From positions 17,228,079 to 17,292,078 of the forward strand of contig JARUPZ010000002.1 in NCBI GenBank assembly GCA_031213475.1: 64,000 bases of DNA, written 5' to 3'. The notes beneath the pieces were generated by a model. The model was not told the DNA's origin. It made no database searches and worked only from the letters and a program-made list of their open reading frames with translations. The position numbers and the translations under genes are program-made. This document shows, one piece after another, positions 33,841 to 46,140 of this stretch (its first letter is position 1; each line of letters starts with the position of its first letter). This DNA is from Nereocystis luetkeana. Taxonomy: Eukaryota; Sar; Phaeophyceae; Laminariales; Laminariaceae.

Positions 33841-34671
33841 CCAGGCCAATCTAAGCCTTATACGTAACAAAAGCTCGGGAAAACTCGAAAATCGAAGTAC
33901 TCGCACCACTCTGCAGCCTTCTCATCTATGATCCATTGTACCTACGGCGGCACGAGTACAATGGAAGCACGTCGAGTCTCTCGTCGTACAGCATCGCAGC
34001 ATCCTTGGCGTGTCAGGGCGAGGAGAGCCAATCTACTCGCCGCAACTCCTGCGTGGTGGTGCACCTACCCCCCACCCCTTCGCTCTGATTCTCGTATTAT
34101 GTATGACTGCTGTATTGTCACACCGGGGATGCTTTCGCACAGATCAGGTATGCCCTATAGTGGACGCGTACTTGCAGGCTGTGTCTACGTATTTTGGCAT
34201 CCATTTTTGACCTCACGATTTAGCCACGTAAAGAGCAACAAACCATTGACCTCCCCCCCGTCAGGCCGCCCCATTGACACCGGCCGTGAAACCGGTGAAG
34301 CCCAGACGGAAAACGGACGCATCATGCACCAAGCCACGCACACACAACCTTCCCAGCCCACGCGCCTTCATGATGACATTGTTGCCGCATTGGGATTGGG
34401 TTAGGGCGTAGGACCGGCACGAAAACACCGCCAAGCCTTCAAGAAAAAAGCTAGAACACGCCGTATGCTGCACACTGGCTTGTTGTCTGCTCCCTCCACC
34501 GACCCCACCGGGCACATCCTTGACCAATCAGTCGACCGTCATAATTCGTCATGTAGTGGCGGCAAGGCAGTGACTTGCGCCAGTAGCTGGCTCGAGCGTC
34601 GGGACATGTGACCAAGGCCTGCGTATTAATAGTACCTCTCCATGCACCCGCCCGAATCACTTCCGCCTCTT

Positions 34672-35045
34672 GAGGGGGTGGACTCGATATCATGCATGGC
34701 CCTAGTCGTATGACCAGACCCTCGCATCCCTACAATACCGGGACGGAGCACGTCGGGTTTTTACCGACCAGGCAGACATTGATTGCACCAAGCGCGAAGC
34801 GTCGTGAGGTTTTCGGCGAGTCGCATGAAGGGTGAGCTGCATCCTACTAAGAACCGCTTGTGAGGCGGCCTTCCACATGGGTGACAGCTTCAATGAGCTA
34901 ATTTGATTTCCGGTGTGGACACTTCCAGAGACAGCAATGGAGGAACTATGCAACTGCCTCGTGGGTGCCTTACCAGGAACACTACGTAAAACGATCATTC
35001 CCCTTGTGCGGAGTAAAGGTGCCCCACCCCGCAGAAATGATCAAT
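34672..35045 (+). repeat. Family A element, about 370 bases
   Basis: A short G run (GAGGGGGTGGACTC) leads into the core at 34692; the body runs through the CACTACGTAAAACGATCATT block and ends near the GTGGGG at 35030. Confidence 0.8.
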
Positions 35046-35063
35046 AACTCGATCGCCAACTGT

Positions 35064-35292
35064 AGCCGAGGGGGGGGGTGAGGGGTGTACTCAATATCGT
35101 GCATGGCCGTAGTCGTATGACCATAGACCCTCGCATCACTACAATGCCGGGACGGAGTATGTCGGGTTTTCACCGACAAGGCAGACAGTGCTTGCACCAA
35201 GCGCGAAGCGCCGTGAGGTGATCGGCGAGTCGCATGAAGGGTGAGCTGCATCCTACTAAGAACCGCTTGTGAGGCGGATTTGGAGGGGGTGG
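35064..35292 (+). repeat. Family A element, about 225 bases
   Basis: A G9 tract, then core and body to CTTGTGAGGCGGATTTGGAG. It lies 85 bases beyond the POLQ stop codon. Confidence 0.8.
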
Positions 35293-35377
35293 TTAATTTC
35301 ATCACTGTGGCGGCAACAAAAAGTACACACCGCACGAGAGTCCCACGTTACGCTTACCCCTCAATCCCTGCGAGCCT

Positions 35378-38300
35378 TTACAAGCCGGCCCGCGAGGGTG
35401 GCAGCGCAGGGTGTGTGCTGTCTTTGACGGGAGTCATGCTCCCCCACTTCTTCCCTAACTGCGGATGCGCCACAAGGGGCACGGACAGCGAGCAAGCCCC
35501 CTCCATACAAGATCTGACGATGCTTACAACCTCCTCCGCGCGCGCTTGAATCACCTGGCAATGAGACAATCGGGCAAGTAGGGTGTGAGCTGGAAGATGC
35601 CCCGTGGTGTCGCGCACTCAATGTCCGTGCGCATCTATCTCTCAACACAAAAAAAGTCGTGCTCGTGCGCACCCCTCAACCACGGAAAAGACGCGCGCTC
35701 TCTCCGGGATATTCCTTCGTAGCTATTGTTCACACCTCAGACAGATCATACAGATCATACGGATCACACAGATCATACAGATCATACAGTTATGATCTAC
35801 TGTGTAATATCTAGTTCCCCACCTGCCGTTGTGAGAGGTTGTGCAGCATCTGCGTAGTACAGATTGCGACCCCGGAAACATGTACCCTACTGTAGATCGT
35901 GCAGAATATACGGCCCCTACGCGGCAACATGGGCTACACGTAGATATTACAGAATCGAAAATATATATGTATCTGACATGAAAGGTCTAGATCATGGATT
36001 GGGGACCGATTATCTGCAAATGATTTAACCGAGGTGTGCTTGTTAAACGACGAAGCCCGCAAAATAGACGGATCGACGGGACTACCAGGGCACGCTGACC
36101 GCCCCAGCGCGATCCCCTATTACAGCAGTATATGTTGCAAGTACGCGCAACATGCACTCGTCTGTTGCTCGCTGCCTATATCCCCAATACACAACCACAA
36201 CACCACCGCTAAGGACGCTGCATCAACCCTTTTACGCGTCGGTTGAGACTGTCGGCGTCCGCTCTGTATTTCTGATCGAATTGATAATCCGCTGTCCCCG
36301 TGCTGATGCCCCCCCAACATCACTTGGAGGATGGACTTGCGTAGCGGCGAAGGCAGAGAGCACGGGTCGACCAGCGTGCCCTTTCCAAAACAAACACGAG
36401 CGGTGCGGCCAGTCCGCACGCTGGCTACAGCTAGCCCTCAGGTGTCGATCACGTGCGTATTTACGCGGACAGAGAGAAACGCGCTACAGGTCTCAGCCCC
36501 CAGAGAGAGCTATGCACGCTTCGAAATGCACGCTTCGAAACGTTTCCAAATACTTACCACACTTCGAGGATTGCTCCTGAAACGATCGATCGCGCTGTAA
36601 ACCCAGGCGGCATCGTACTTGTTTTTTTTCTTCAAACACCACTTCACGTACGTACGTACTAGTACATAGGTCTCTCCTCAAAACCTTAGTTTCAGCCCCC
36701 CTCATGAGTGACCAGGGTTACAACATCAACGAAGTGAGACCGCGGTTACGGCTTGTAACCCCTTCGGAGAACTACACCCACGCTTTTGGGGACAAACCAT
36801 GAGAAACTACATCCACGCTTTTGGGGACAAACCCTTTGAAATGAGCGTAGGATAATTTTCACAGCAGTAGTATGATACCGTAAAAGGGTCCAGAACCTCT
36901 CTTTTCCAGTTACACTTACGTTTTGGGACCAAGCTACTTGGAAAAAGCGCACTACGCGGGATGCAAACATAAGGACCGCTTGGTCTTCATATTGAAGTTG
37001 GAACGGTCCTTCTACTTCCGCCCGGAATGGTCGGACGTTTTTTGTAGTTGCGCCCGGGGGATTGTTAACCGCGGCCGGGTTTTGGTCGGGGAATTTGATT
37101 GGAACGTGTTTGGATCTCTTATCGGATTGAATCGGGCTGGATTTCAACAGCACTGGATAGGATTGAATTGGGTTCCGCTTAGTCTCGGCCTGCTCACCTC
37201 GTACACCAGCTCGTCGTGGATGCTAAGCACGAGGCGGCACGCCGGTCTTCTCGCCAGCTCAGACCGACCGTTGTCGTCAGGGAACCGACAGGGGGTCACC
37301 GGCGAGCCCGCGGCAGACGCGACATAGGGTACGGTAAGGCAGGATGTACCCGGTGTCGACATCCAGCCGCACCTATCGAGCCTTTAAGAGGAAGAAAGGG
37401 GGGGCGGTGGGGGTGGGGTTGAGAGAGCTGAAAATAAATTGGCTGGAGGGGGATTCTGATCGGCGAGATATTTTGATATTTGCATCCCAGGCGGGGTCAA
37501 TATCTAGGGGAAAAAAGTGGATTTACCGGTACAGCCTTCTGGAGGGCAGTACTCACTGAACGGTACACATGTGCCATAGAAATCCAGGTAAAATGCGGCA
37601 AGAAAAGACGAAGGGGCTGCTGTACAGCAGTAGCTTGAATGTTTTTTCTTCATTAAGTAATGGAATTCTTCTGTGTATCCATAATTTACTTTTTATTGCT
37701 GTACTTGTATACCATGTATAGGAAAACGTATACCAAACGCACGTACACGCGCGTACACGCGCGTACACAGCAGGCCGCGAGCTTGAGCAGGTACATGAGA
37801 GAGCTTACGCGGACGTGAGAAGCTTCTCTTATTGAGAAAAGTAACGCTGTTACTGCGTCAAGGGAAGATTGAAGACGGCACAGAGTCACACCTGGCGGCA
37901 ACGTTGGTAGCGGCGAGCTTGAGCAAATCAGCCGCGGACCCCTGGCACACGGTGTTAGCCGCCTGCCTTTCCGCCCTGGACCTCTCCTTCGCATCCTCGG
38001 AATTTATCTGGGGCAGGTAACGACGTCGACCCAAAAGCGTTTCGACGTAGCTTTTCGCCGCGCAGACACATATTTTACGGAGGATTCCGGGGGGGGCGGG
38101 GGGGGGAAGAGCGGGGGGCGGAGAGGGTGACCCGACCAACGAACGATTAAAAACCAGCAAGATGTTTCCTAGCCAGCCGAACTAAAGACACATGCTGTGC
38201 TCTAGCGCGGTGCTGAAGAGGGAAGCAAGGCCGTCGATCAGACAATCGAGGCGCCTCAAACCTTTTAAGGGGCGTTCACATGGCGCAGCGCGCGGGGATG

Positions 38301-41300
38301 ATGTAGGATGAGGGAGTAAGAACCGGGCGTGGGGGGCGGGGGGGGGGGGGGCAAGACGAAGCCGTGGGTGAACGCCGCAGTGCAAGAAAGAGGTAAGTAT
38401 CCTCTAAAACAAAACAGCACGAGAATGCAGGACCGGGAGGACTCTTCTCTTTACCCCTCGCTCTTTCGCAGACACGACTCGTCCCCGTTCCCAACCTCTT
38501 TGCCGCCCTCCGACCTACCCACAGGTCTTGCAGTCTGCCTTGACTTTCTCCAGGAACTCGGTGAGCCTGGGATAGGTCTTCAAAACCGTCTGCCGCGTCT
38601 TCCACGCCTTCGGACGGCTCATCCCCAGCTGGGGGGCCAGCGCGTCGGCCGATTGTCCGTAGAGCACCCCATACACGACAATCTTGGTCTGAAAAATTCG
38701 TGGGCCAGGAAACGTATACAGTGGGGGTCGGCGACACGGTGGTGTCACGCAATACTTCGAAGTGTATAGCCGTGCACTAGGAAACCCATATTATGGGGAC
38801 AGCAACACGAAGGAAGCTATGACGGCAGTTCGTGCCCCAGGAAACGTACACCATGGGGGGCGACCGCACACAAACATGTCATGGAAAGGAGGGGGGAAGG
38901 TGTCTCAGCCGCTCTGGAGCGCCTGGGTCGACGGACGAACCGCTATCAAAATGGGAAATCTCAAGGCTTTGGTGGGAGAGGGGCATGGTTACTTCATCGA
39001 TTCGCTTTGCTGCCTCGTTTGCTTCCATACGGGAAACAAGAAGAGAAAAAAACGATCAGTTGAGTGCAAGCAAATCGTGTACTTGCAAGGAAAAAGACAA
39101 GGCGGTGCTTGGATTGAAAATTCAAAGGAACCATAATGACAAACGAGGGGTACTTGGTGGGGTGCGCTACTCCGAGGGAGAGTATCGGGAGTGTCTCCTC
39201 TTTACCGTAACGCCGAGAATATTCGCATGGCGTGGGCGCAATACATATAGGTGCTCAATCAATATTGCGCAGAAACGCTAAGCTCGACCAGAAGAAACAT
39301 AATGGCTATGACTAACAGCGAAGTACATCACTTTGGGCGGTGCCGTCTGCTTGGAACACACGTCCTGATGACACAAAACGTTGTTTCGGAGGAAGCACTT
39401 CTCTCAAGGAGGCATCGTTTCAACGGCAACGATGTGCCCCATAAAGAAAAATATAAAAAATGGCGAATATCGATTCGAGCGGACAGCACGCTCCTCCGAT
39501 TGAAAAGGTCTCACGTAGCCAAGATGCAATCCCAAACGAGTGCCCAACGAGAACTGCTTCCAATGAAAGCATTAAATTACCCGGCTCACAAAAACGCTTC
39601 CTCCAAACATACAAAACCCTACCAGCACAAGCGAATAACGTCTCCCCACAAGTTCATCCCTTCTATCTGGTACACCCCTTTTCCTGACTAACGCCTCCAC
39701 AGAGAACATCCAAGGTACAACACCCACCCCCAACAAACTCACCTATAAAATAAGAGAAGGGACTGACAACAAGAAACACGTGGTAATTAACTTTTATTTA
39801 CCGCTCGGAGGCAGAACCGTGCGAAAACCAACAAAAAATGAATACAATCGCAGTGGGGAAGCGGGGAAAAGAGACCCGCCCAAGAAGAGCAACTTCTAGG
39901 TGGGGCGAACATGATATCGGCTGGCTAGAATGCACACCCGACGGACCTGGCTTCGTTCTTCCACGGTGATGTCTGCCGCCTTCTTTCCGCCGCCTCGTAG
40001 GGCCGCGGCTATCTTCCGGAATACGTCGCCTCCGTCCGCGAAGACTCTCTGCAGGTCTGGGTCCCCCGAGAGATGTGCCATCAGCCGCATTTCGACCTGT
40101 TGAGACACACGAACACACACGGACACCAACAGGGGGACATGATGACGGGAGGGGGGGTGTACTCCTGTCATGCACGGCCATAGTCCGATAACCATAGACC
40201 CTCGGATCACCTACAATGCCGGAACGGGGCATATTAGGTTTTCACCGACTTGGCAGACGCGGCGGACGGGCACGATTTGCGCCGCACTTAGGCGCCCGTG
40301 AAGTTGCTCATGCTGAGCTATGCAGCAGGGGAGACCTGGATTGATGCCTCCTTTGAATGACGAGCAACATGGCGACTAGTGGCGCTTAACGCTCAGCAGG
40401 CGGCGGCTTTTCTGAGCGACTGCAACGAAACTACTACCACTGCCCCGTAATGTGAGCGGGGTGGTGTACTCGATAGGAGAGATGTACTTGATATCATGCA
40501 TGGCCGTAGTCGTATGACGACAGACCCTCGGGGAGGGTAGGTTAGACTCCCCGTGGGTAGGATACAGGGGCGGGGAGGGGGGTCGAGGTGTCTATTCCGA
40601 GAAGTTTACCTCGATCAACACGGACGCAAAAAAGAAGATCGCCAGGCGAACGGCTTTTCCTTCAAGAACGGACACTCCTGCAGTGGGTGGTCCCTTTCGT
40701 GCATGGTTGAAGGGTAGCAGCTACGGCAAGACGAAGCCGAGCTACGGCAGCACGTGCGAGTGCGAAGCAAGAGACAAAACCCCCCCGGAGGGCACTTCAT
40801 TTCACCGGTGTCCGCCATGTCGCGTAAAAACCGTACCTGAGAGTAGTCGGCGGAGACGAAAACATACCCCGGGGGCGCGACAAGGGCATCCCTCGGCCTC
40901 AATATGGCCTCATTTCCAAACCAGGGGCTTCGCCCCCCCGAGCCCCGCTCCAGCAGAAACTTAGCCTTCGCGTCACTCAAAAAGCTGGCGCGTACTCGAA
41001 ACACCTGGCGTATGGGGTCGCACGAAAAAAAAATGCCGGAAGGGTTGACCGGCGCGGCTTGATGCGTGATTTGTTGGTGCGTTCAGTGTTTCGCGTCATC
41101 GCGGTGCCTTGATTCCCGTGCATTAAGACCTATGCCAATGGAAACGCGAAGTTCAAAAGTTTTTCTTCAAATATATCGCTTTAAAAAAACAGCCGAAAAT
41201 TTTCTCGTACCGCCGCTGTGGAAAAAAAAGAGAAAAATGTTTGATTTTTTCTTTTTTTTCCCCCAACGGCTGCAGGCGGCGCAATTTGTGTTTTTCTGGT

Positions 41301-44300
41301 CGCATTTGTCAACACGGTGATCGAAACCAGCTCGTGCGACGATCGACACTCGATCTCGACATAGACTCAACCCACGGCCAACCCACTCGGTATCTGGCAA
41401 GCCCAACGAGTATAGATGACGGCCTCGAAGATATCAGGCGGATCCATGGTCTAGGGGGCTAGAGCTTGCCGGCGGCGTCCTACGGCATCCTCCCAAACCT
41501 GTAAAAAAGTCTATTTTTTGCCATTCGAGACGGATGGAGAAGTTTTGTCTTCTGTTTTGTGCAAACCAGCGGCCAAATGTTTTTTTATCACACGCCTGGT
41601 CAGCTCCCGCCACATGACACCGGCCATGGTGTGAAGACGGTGACCCTAGGGTGGGTCGGAGCCCCTAACGAGCGCACTCCGTTCAGAATTCATGACGCAA
41701 TCGTTGGTTTTGTTGATCGATGTCCGTCGAGGACTCGGAATCTCGCCGCTTCGAACCAAAGATCGGCCTGAGTTTTTCTCAATCCGATGTTGGCCCAACA
41801 TCGGCCCCAGATTTGCTTTTTTCGGGCTTTTCCAAAAGTTAGGAACTTTTTTTTTTTTTAGGTGGCCCATAGGAAGCGTGTTCTGATTTTTTTTGGTGGG
41901 TATCTTTGAAATTCAAACTTTTAATTGCAACTTCGCTGTACCATTGGCATAGGTCTAAGGGGGGCACTGCTTCGTGCGGACGGAAAACTGTGCATCTCTT
42001 GCTTTCGCTGATACCTGCAGGGTGGCCGTGGCACTTCAGGACAGCGACTAAAAAATAAGCATCCGACCACCCGGAGCTACGGTACGAATTTCCAGAGTGC
42101 TGTTGCTGCTGTATACAATAGCCGACACATGATTGATCGTCGAACCTCATTCGCCACTGGGAAAGACCGACACTCGGGGACGCAATGACGGCTTATCCAT
42201 ACGCGGACACCGCGCTGACGTTACATACATAACTACCGTATACGCTTACACATCACGGGCGAGCTCTTCCTCGTATAGTATACCAGCACACTCCTATAGC
42301 CCAGCAACAGCTCTGTTAACACAAAATTCGTTTCGTATCACGCATGTGACGTTCCGGATGAGTGCTCGCTATGTGACGAAAGGGAGGGAGCTGGACAAGT
42401 AGGGCACACATAATAGATGGGGCGGAAAAATAAAAAAACTAATTCGTAAATAAATAAATAAACACCAAGCACTCACGGGAATAAACAAATAAATAAATAA
42501 ATAAGTTCGTACCAGGTACATGGAAGAAAAATATCGCGCCGACTACTTGGCCGGGCGATTGAAGAAGGGACGAGCCCCGTGCAATGTCGGGTGTCAGCTC
42601 ACCTTGTCCGCCGGGTAACTGTAGACCTTCCCGGAGCCGCCCCTAGAGAACCCCAACCTCACCAAGACCTGGCGGGTTCTCTTAGCCTCACAAGGCGCGT
42701 AGGGATGCCCCCTCTCGCGCCAGAGGGACGCCTACCAATATTCACGTTTTGTTCATTCAGTGCGGGGGGGGGGGGGTGTACTCGATCTCATGCATGGCCG
42801 TAGTCGTATGACCATAGACCCTCGCATCCCTACAATGCCGAGACGGAGCACGTCGGGTTTTCACCGACCAGGCAGACATTGCTCTTGCACCAAGCGCGAA
42901 GCGCCGTGAGATGTCCGGCGAGTCGCATGAAGGGTGAGCTGCCTCCTGCTAAGAACTTGCCTTTGAGGCGGATTTTCTTGCATATCGATGACAGCGTCAA
43001 TGCATTGATTTAATTTCTGGTATGGCCACTTCCAGAGACAGCAACATGGGTTTACTATGTAACTGCCTCGTGGGTGCCTTACCATATACCTTTGGTACAC
43101 ACTACGTGATACGATCATCCCCCTTGTGCGGAGGGCAGGTTCTCCCCACACAAAAATCATCTACTGTAACTCGACCGCGAGCCGTGGTGACCACCAAAAA
43201 AAAAAAAAGCGGTACCCTGGCTGTCTAGCTCACGTAGTGAGAGGCGCGTTTTACAGCGTCGTCACCAACCGACGCCAACCCAGCCTATTTATGTACTTCA
43301 GTACCAGGTAAATAATAGGGGGTGGGGGGGGGGGGCAGAGAAAAAATTAAAGCGCCTAGACTCGGCTGCTCTAAGCTAAAACAAACAATTTTATGGGTGC
43401 GGGTGGGTGCGGGGAGTGCGTTTTGTTTTGCGTTTGTTGTGCATCCTCGTGGCCATATCTGTCGCTCTGCCTTCTCAGCGTTGGACAAAACAACTATCAA
43501 CCAAGTACAGCGTACGCACGCTGAGGTAGTTGCGGCTACACCGCATGGCACCGTCACGTACGCAGCTCGAAACACCGCCCTGCATTCTGCGACCAAACGG
43601 GCGTGGAACAATGGGCCAATATACACGCTCTACGCGCCCCCCTACAACCAACTCCGTTTCAGCAGCTGACCAAAACACCACAACGAAAAGGCCACGCGAA
43701 ACGCAGACGCGGTCGACCGATCATCACTACCACTGCCCTGAGCTTTTTACCATTAACATGTTCTCAGCGGCGTGTGCTATATATACCAGGCGCCACGATG
43801 TCTTACCTAATGACAAAGAGACAGTGCCGCGTTCGAGGTCTACAGCGATGACGATGCTAGGGGTCACAGTTCGCTGGTCCAGGCGGTGGCTGGCGGACAG
43901 GTCGGACCTTGTCGACCGACAAGGCCCGAGACATTTCCCTGCCTAAGCTGATTTCCCTTTGCCCAAGTTACGCGCACTGGGCTCGGAGCACATCACGCGC
44001 CCTACTGTAAATAAGCTCGGAAATTTAGGGCGGCCATGCCACGAGTACCTACTGTAGCCAGCTTGAAAATCCTTCGCGGGGTCATACACCCAGTAGTAGT
44101 ATGCGCGATCGCAGTATCACTATAGATAGTATCACAGGAAGCTCGAAAATATGAGGCTCCACAAAATCCTCTCACAACGGTTTGGTGTATTTTCGATGTT
44201 TAGGGCCGGTCTTATCGAGGGCAAAATTAACGGAAAAAAAAACGAAATAGAACGAACAGACTTTCGTTTTTCGCAAAAAACAGCAGGCTGAGTCCTAACG

Positions 44301-46140
44301 AGGGCAAAAAAAACGAAAAAAAAACGGAACAAAAATAAGAAGCCGAGTCGATTTTTTACGCGGTGCAATTTTTCGGAATGACTCAACCGCCACAGCACGT
44401 CGTTCCCGGCGATAGCGCTCGACAGCGACGGTGGATAGACACAACTCACACACGTAAGGCACCCTCCACAGCAGGCGGTTCTCGTGGTCCAACCCGCTCC
44501 CTACGGAGTGCTCTAGAACTTGTGTATCGGCCATCGCAGTTCGATGGCAGACGTTGGAATGTTGAGTGGGACTCATGTCCAAAAATTTACCGCCACAGCC
44601 ACTTCCTGATCCCCCGGTTTCTTACGAGGGCACCCCATGGTGATTCCCTACCCATATGTGCTCGCGCCGTCAGCAGACAAGCCGCGTGGCAGCCACATGC
44701 GCTACCTCGGCCATCGTGCGCTTGCCAACCGGTCGTAGAAACTTTATCGGAACTTCATCCCCACGCGTCGAGCTCCTCCTATGTTCCTCTTCGACCCTGG
44801 GTATCCCATATTTCCTTTATTTGGCACCCATTTCGTTTTTTTTAAGTCCTCTGGGACTTAAAAAAAACGAAATGTGAAAACGGAGGTATCGGGATCTCTA
44901 CTTCTAATTTTTACAATTTGACCAATAAAACTCACGTACTCTTTAGTTCTGTTTTTCGTTTTTTCATTTCGTTTTTTTCGTTTCGTTTATTTTGCCCTCG
45001 ATAAGACCGGCCCTTATTCGTAAAACAAACTAAACATAGGACCGCATGCAACAACTTTTGACTCGCCGCATTCGCGGGACAGGGATAGGCTACACGCGTA
45101 TGCCCATTTTTGGCGCTCACCATACTTTCTGCTGTGAGAGGGCCGTTCCGACCGAGATCGGCCCCGCAAGGGGCGACTGCAGCAGCGTCGGCACGACCCG
45201 TGGTGGGCAGCTTGTAGATAGGATCCTCCACGCAGCGGTCTTCGACGATGCCCACGATCTCTCCCGCGCTCATGGTGGTGTGGTCATCAGATTTTGCCAC
45301 TACAACTCTACGACGGGAGAAAGAAAAAATAAGCCGAATGATGGGCGGTCACAAGCGAACGAAATGGAAACGTTTCGTATGCAGAGCGTCTTCAGAGTCT
45401 CTCAAGGAGGCCAGGGGGGGTGGGGGCGGGGATCGTCGGGGATCGTTCATTGGCAATGTGAGGCATATTGTGACCATCAGCCCGAACCATTGAGGAATCA
45501 AATCGTTGGAAATAGCGAGGGGGGGTTGTACTCATGTCATGCATGACCGTAGCCGTCTGACTATAGACCCTCGCATCCCACTAAAGCAGGGAGATGATAA
45601 GCCCGACACGCCCATCCACCACGTTGACCACCCGGCGGAGTAGAAACCGGCCGATGACCTAGCCGTCGTCCATTTTTCAAGTTGTAAATGTCCAAATCTC
45701 TCTGTCAAACACGACGGCAGGACCGAGCGCTCGTTTGGCACAGCGATAAATGTTACGTTCGGGGAAACGAATCCGGAGAAGTTTCTCCCAACACCCTATT
45801 GTGCTCAGCGGCGAATTCCGCACCAAGCACGACGACGATAAACCGTGCGTATCCACTCGTGAAAAATACAAGGCTTCGAACCCTACTGAGGCACATGCCA
45901 TTTGCACGCGGGTCGACGCCAACCCATCACAGCCGAAGAGAACTCAGCAAAGCGCCAAACATAAAAGGGGGGGGGGGGACTACGGTTCTAATAGCTGCAG
46001 CGGCCTCACCGGAGAGATTCCCGGACCTCTGCATCGATTTCTTGGCTTAAAGGGAGCCCACCGCCGGCTGACATCGCTCCTCCCGACGATACCCCTCCCG
46101 CTTGGCGTGGGCTTTCGTCTGCCCACACTCGCGGCACCAT
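35378..46140 (-). CDS. POLQ: POLQ exons: palm and fingers of the family-A polymerase
   Basis: Seven exons. 46010-46140 leads into RESLRPRDALVAPPGYVF (40837-40897), which ends ADYSQ; an intron splits motif A before VEMRLMAHLSGDPDL (39947-40096). 38519-38688 carries fingers motif B (KIVVYGVLYGQSADALAPQL). 37892-38050 has TLLGRRRYLP and ERQAANTVCQGSAADLLKLA. 37198-37381 has the catalytic HDE of motif C, and 35378-35554 the C-terminal helix and QLGKKWGSM. Both metal-binding aspartates (motif A DYS, motif C HDE) are intact, so the enzyme should be active. Confidence 0.93.

Larger units (their letters stand above)
29541..34671. other. Repeat-filled intergenic region between convergent genes
   Basis: This contains microsatellites, family F and B fragments and tRNA-like pieces. 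I see no exon with conserved motifs on either strand. Confidence 0.5.
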
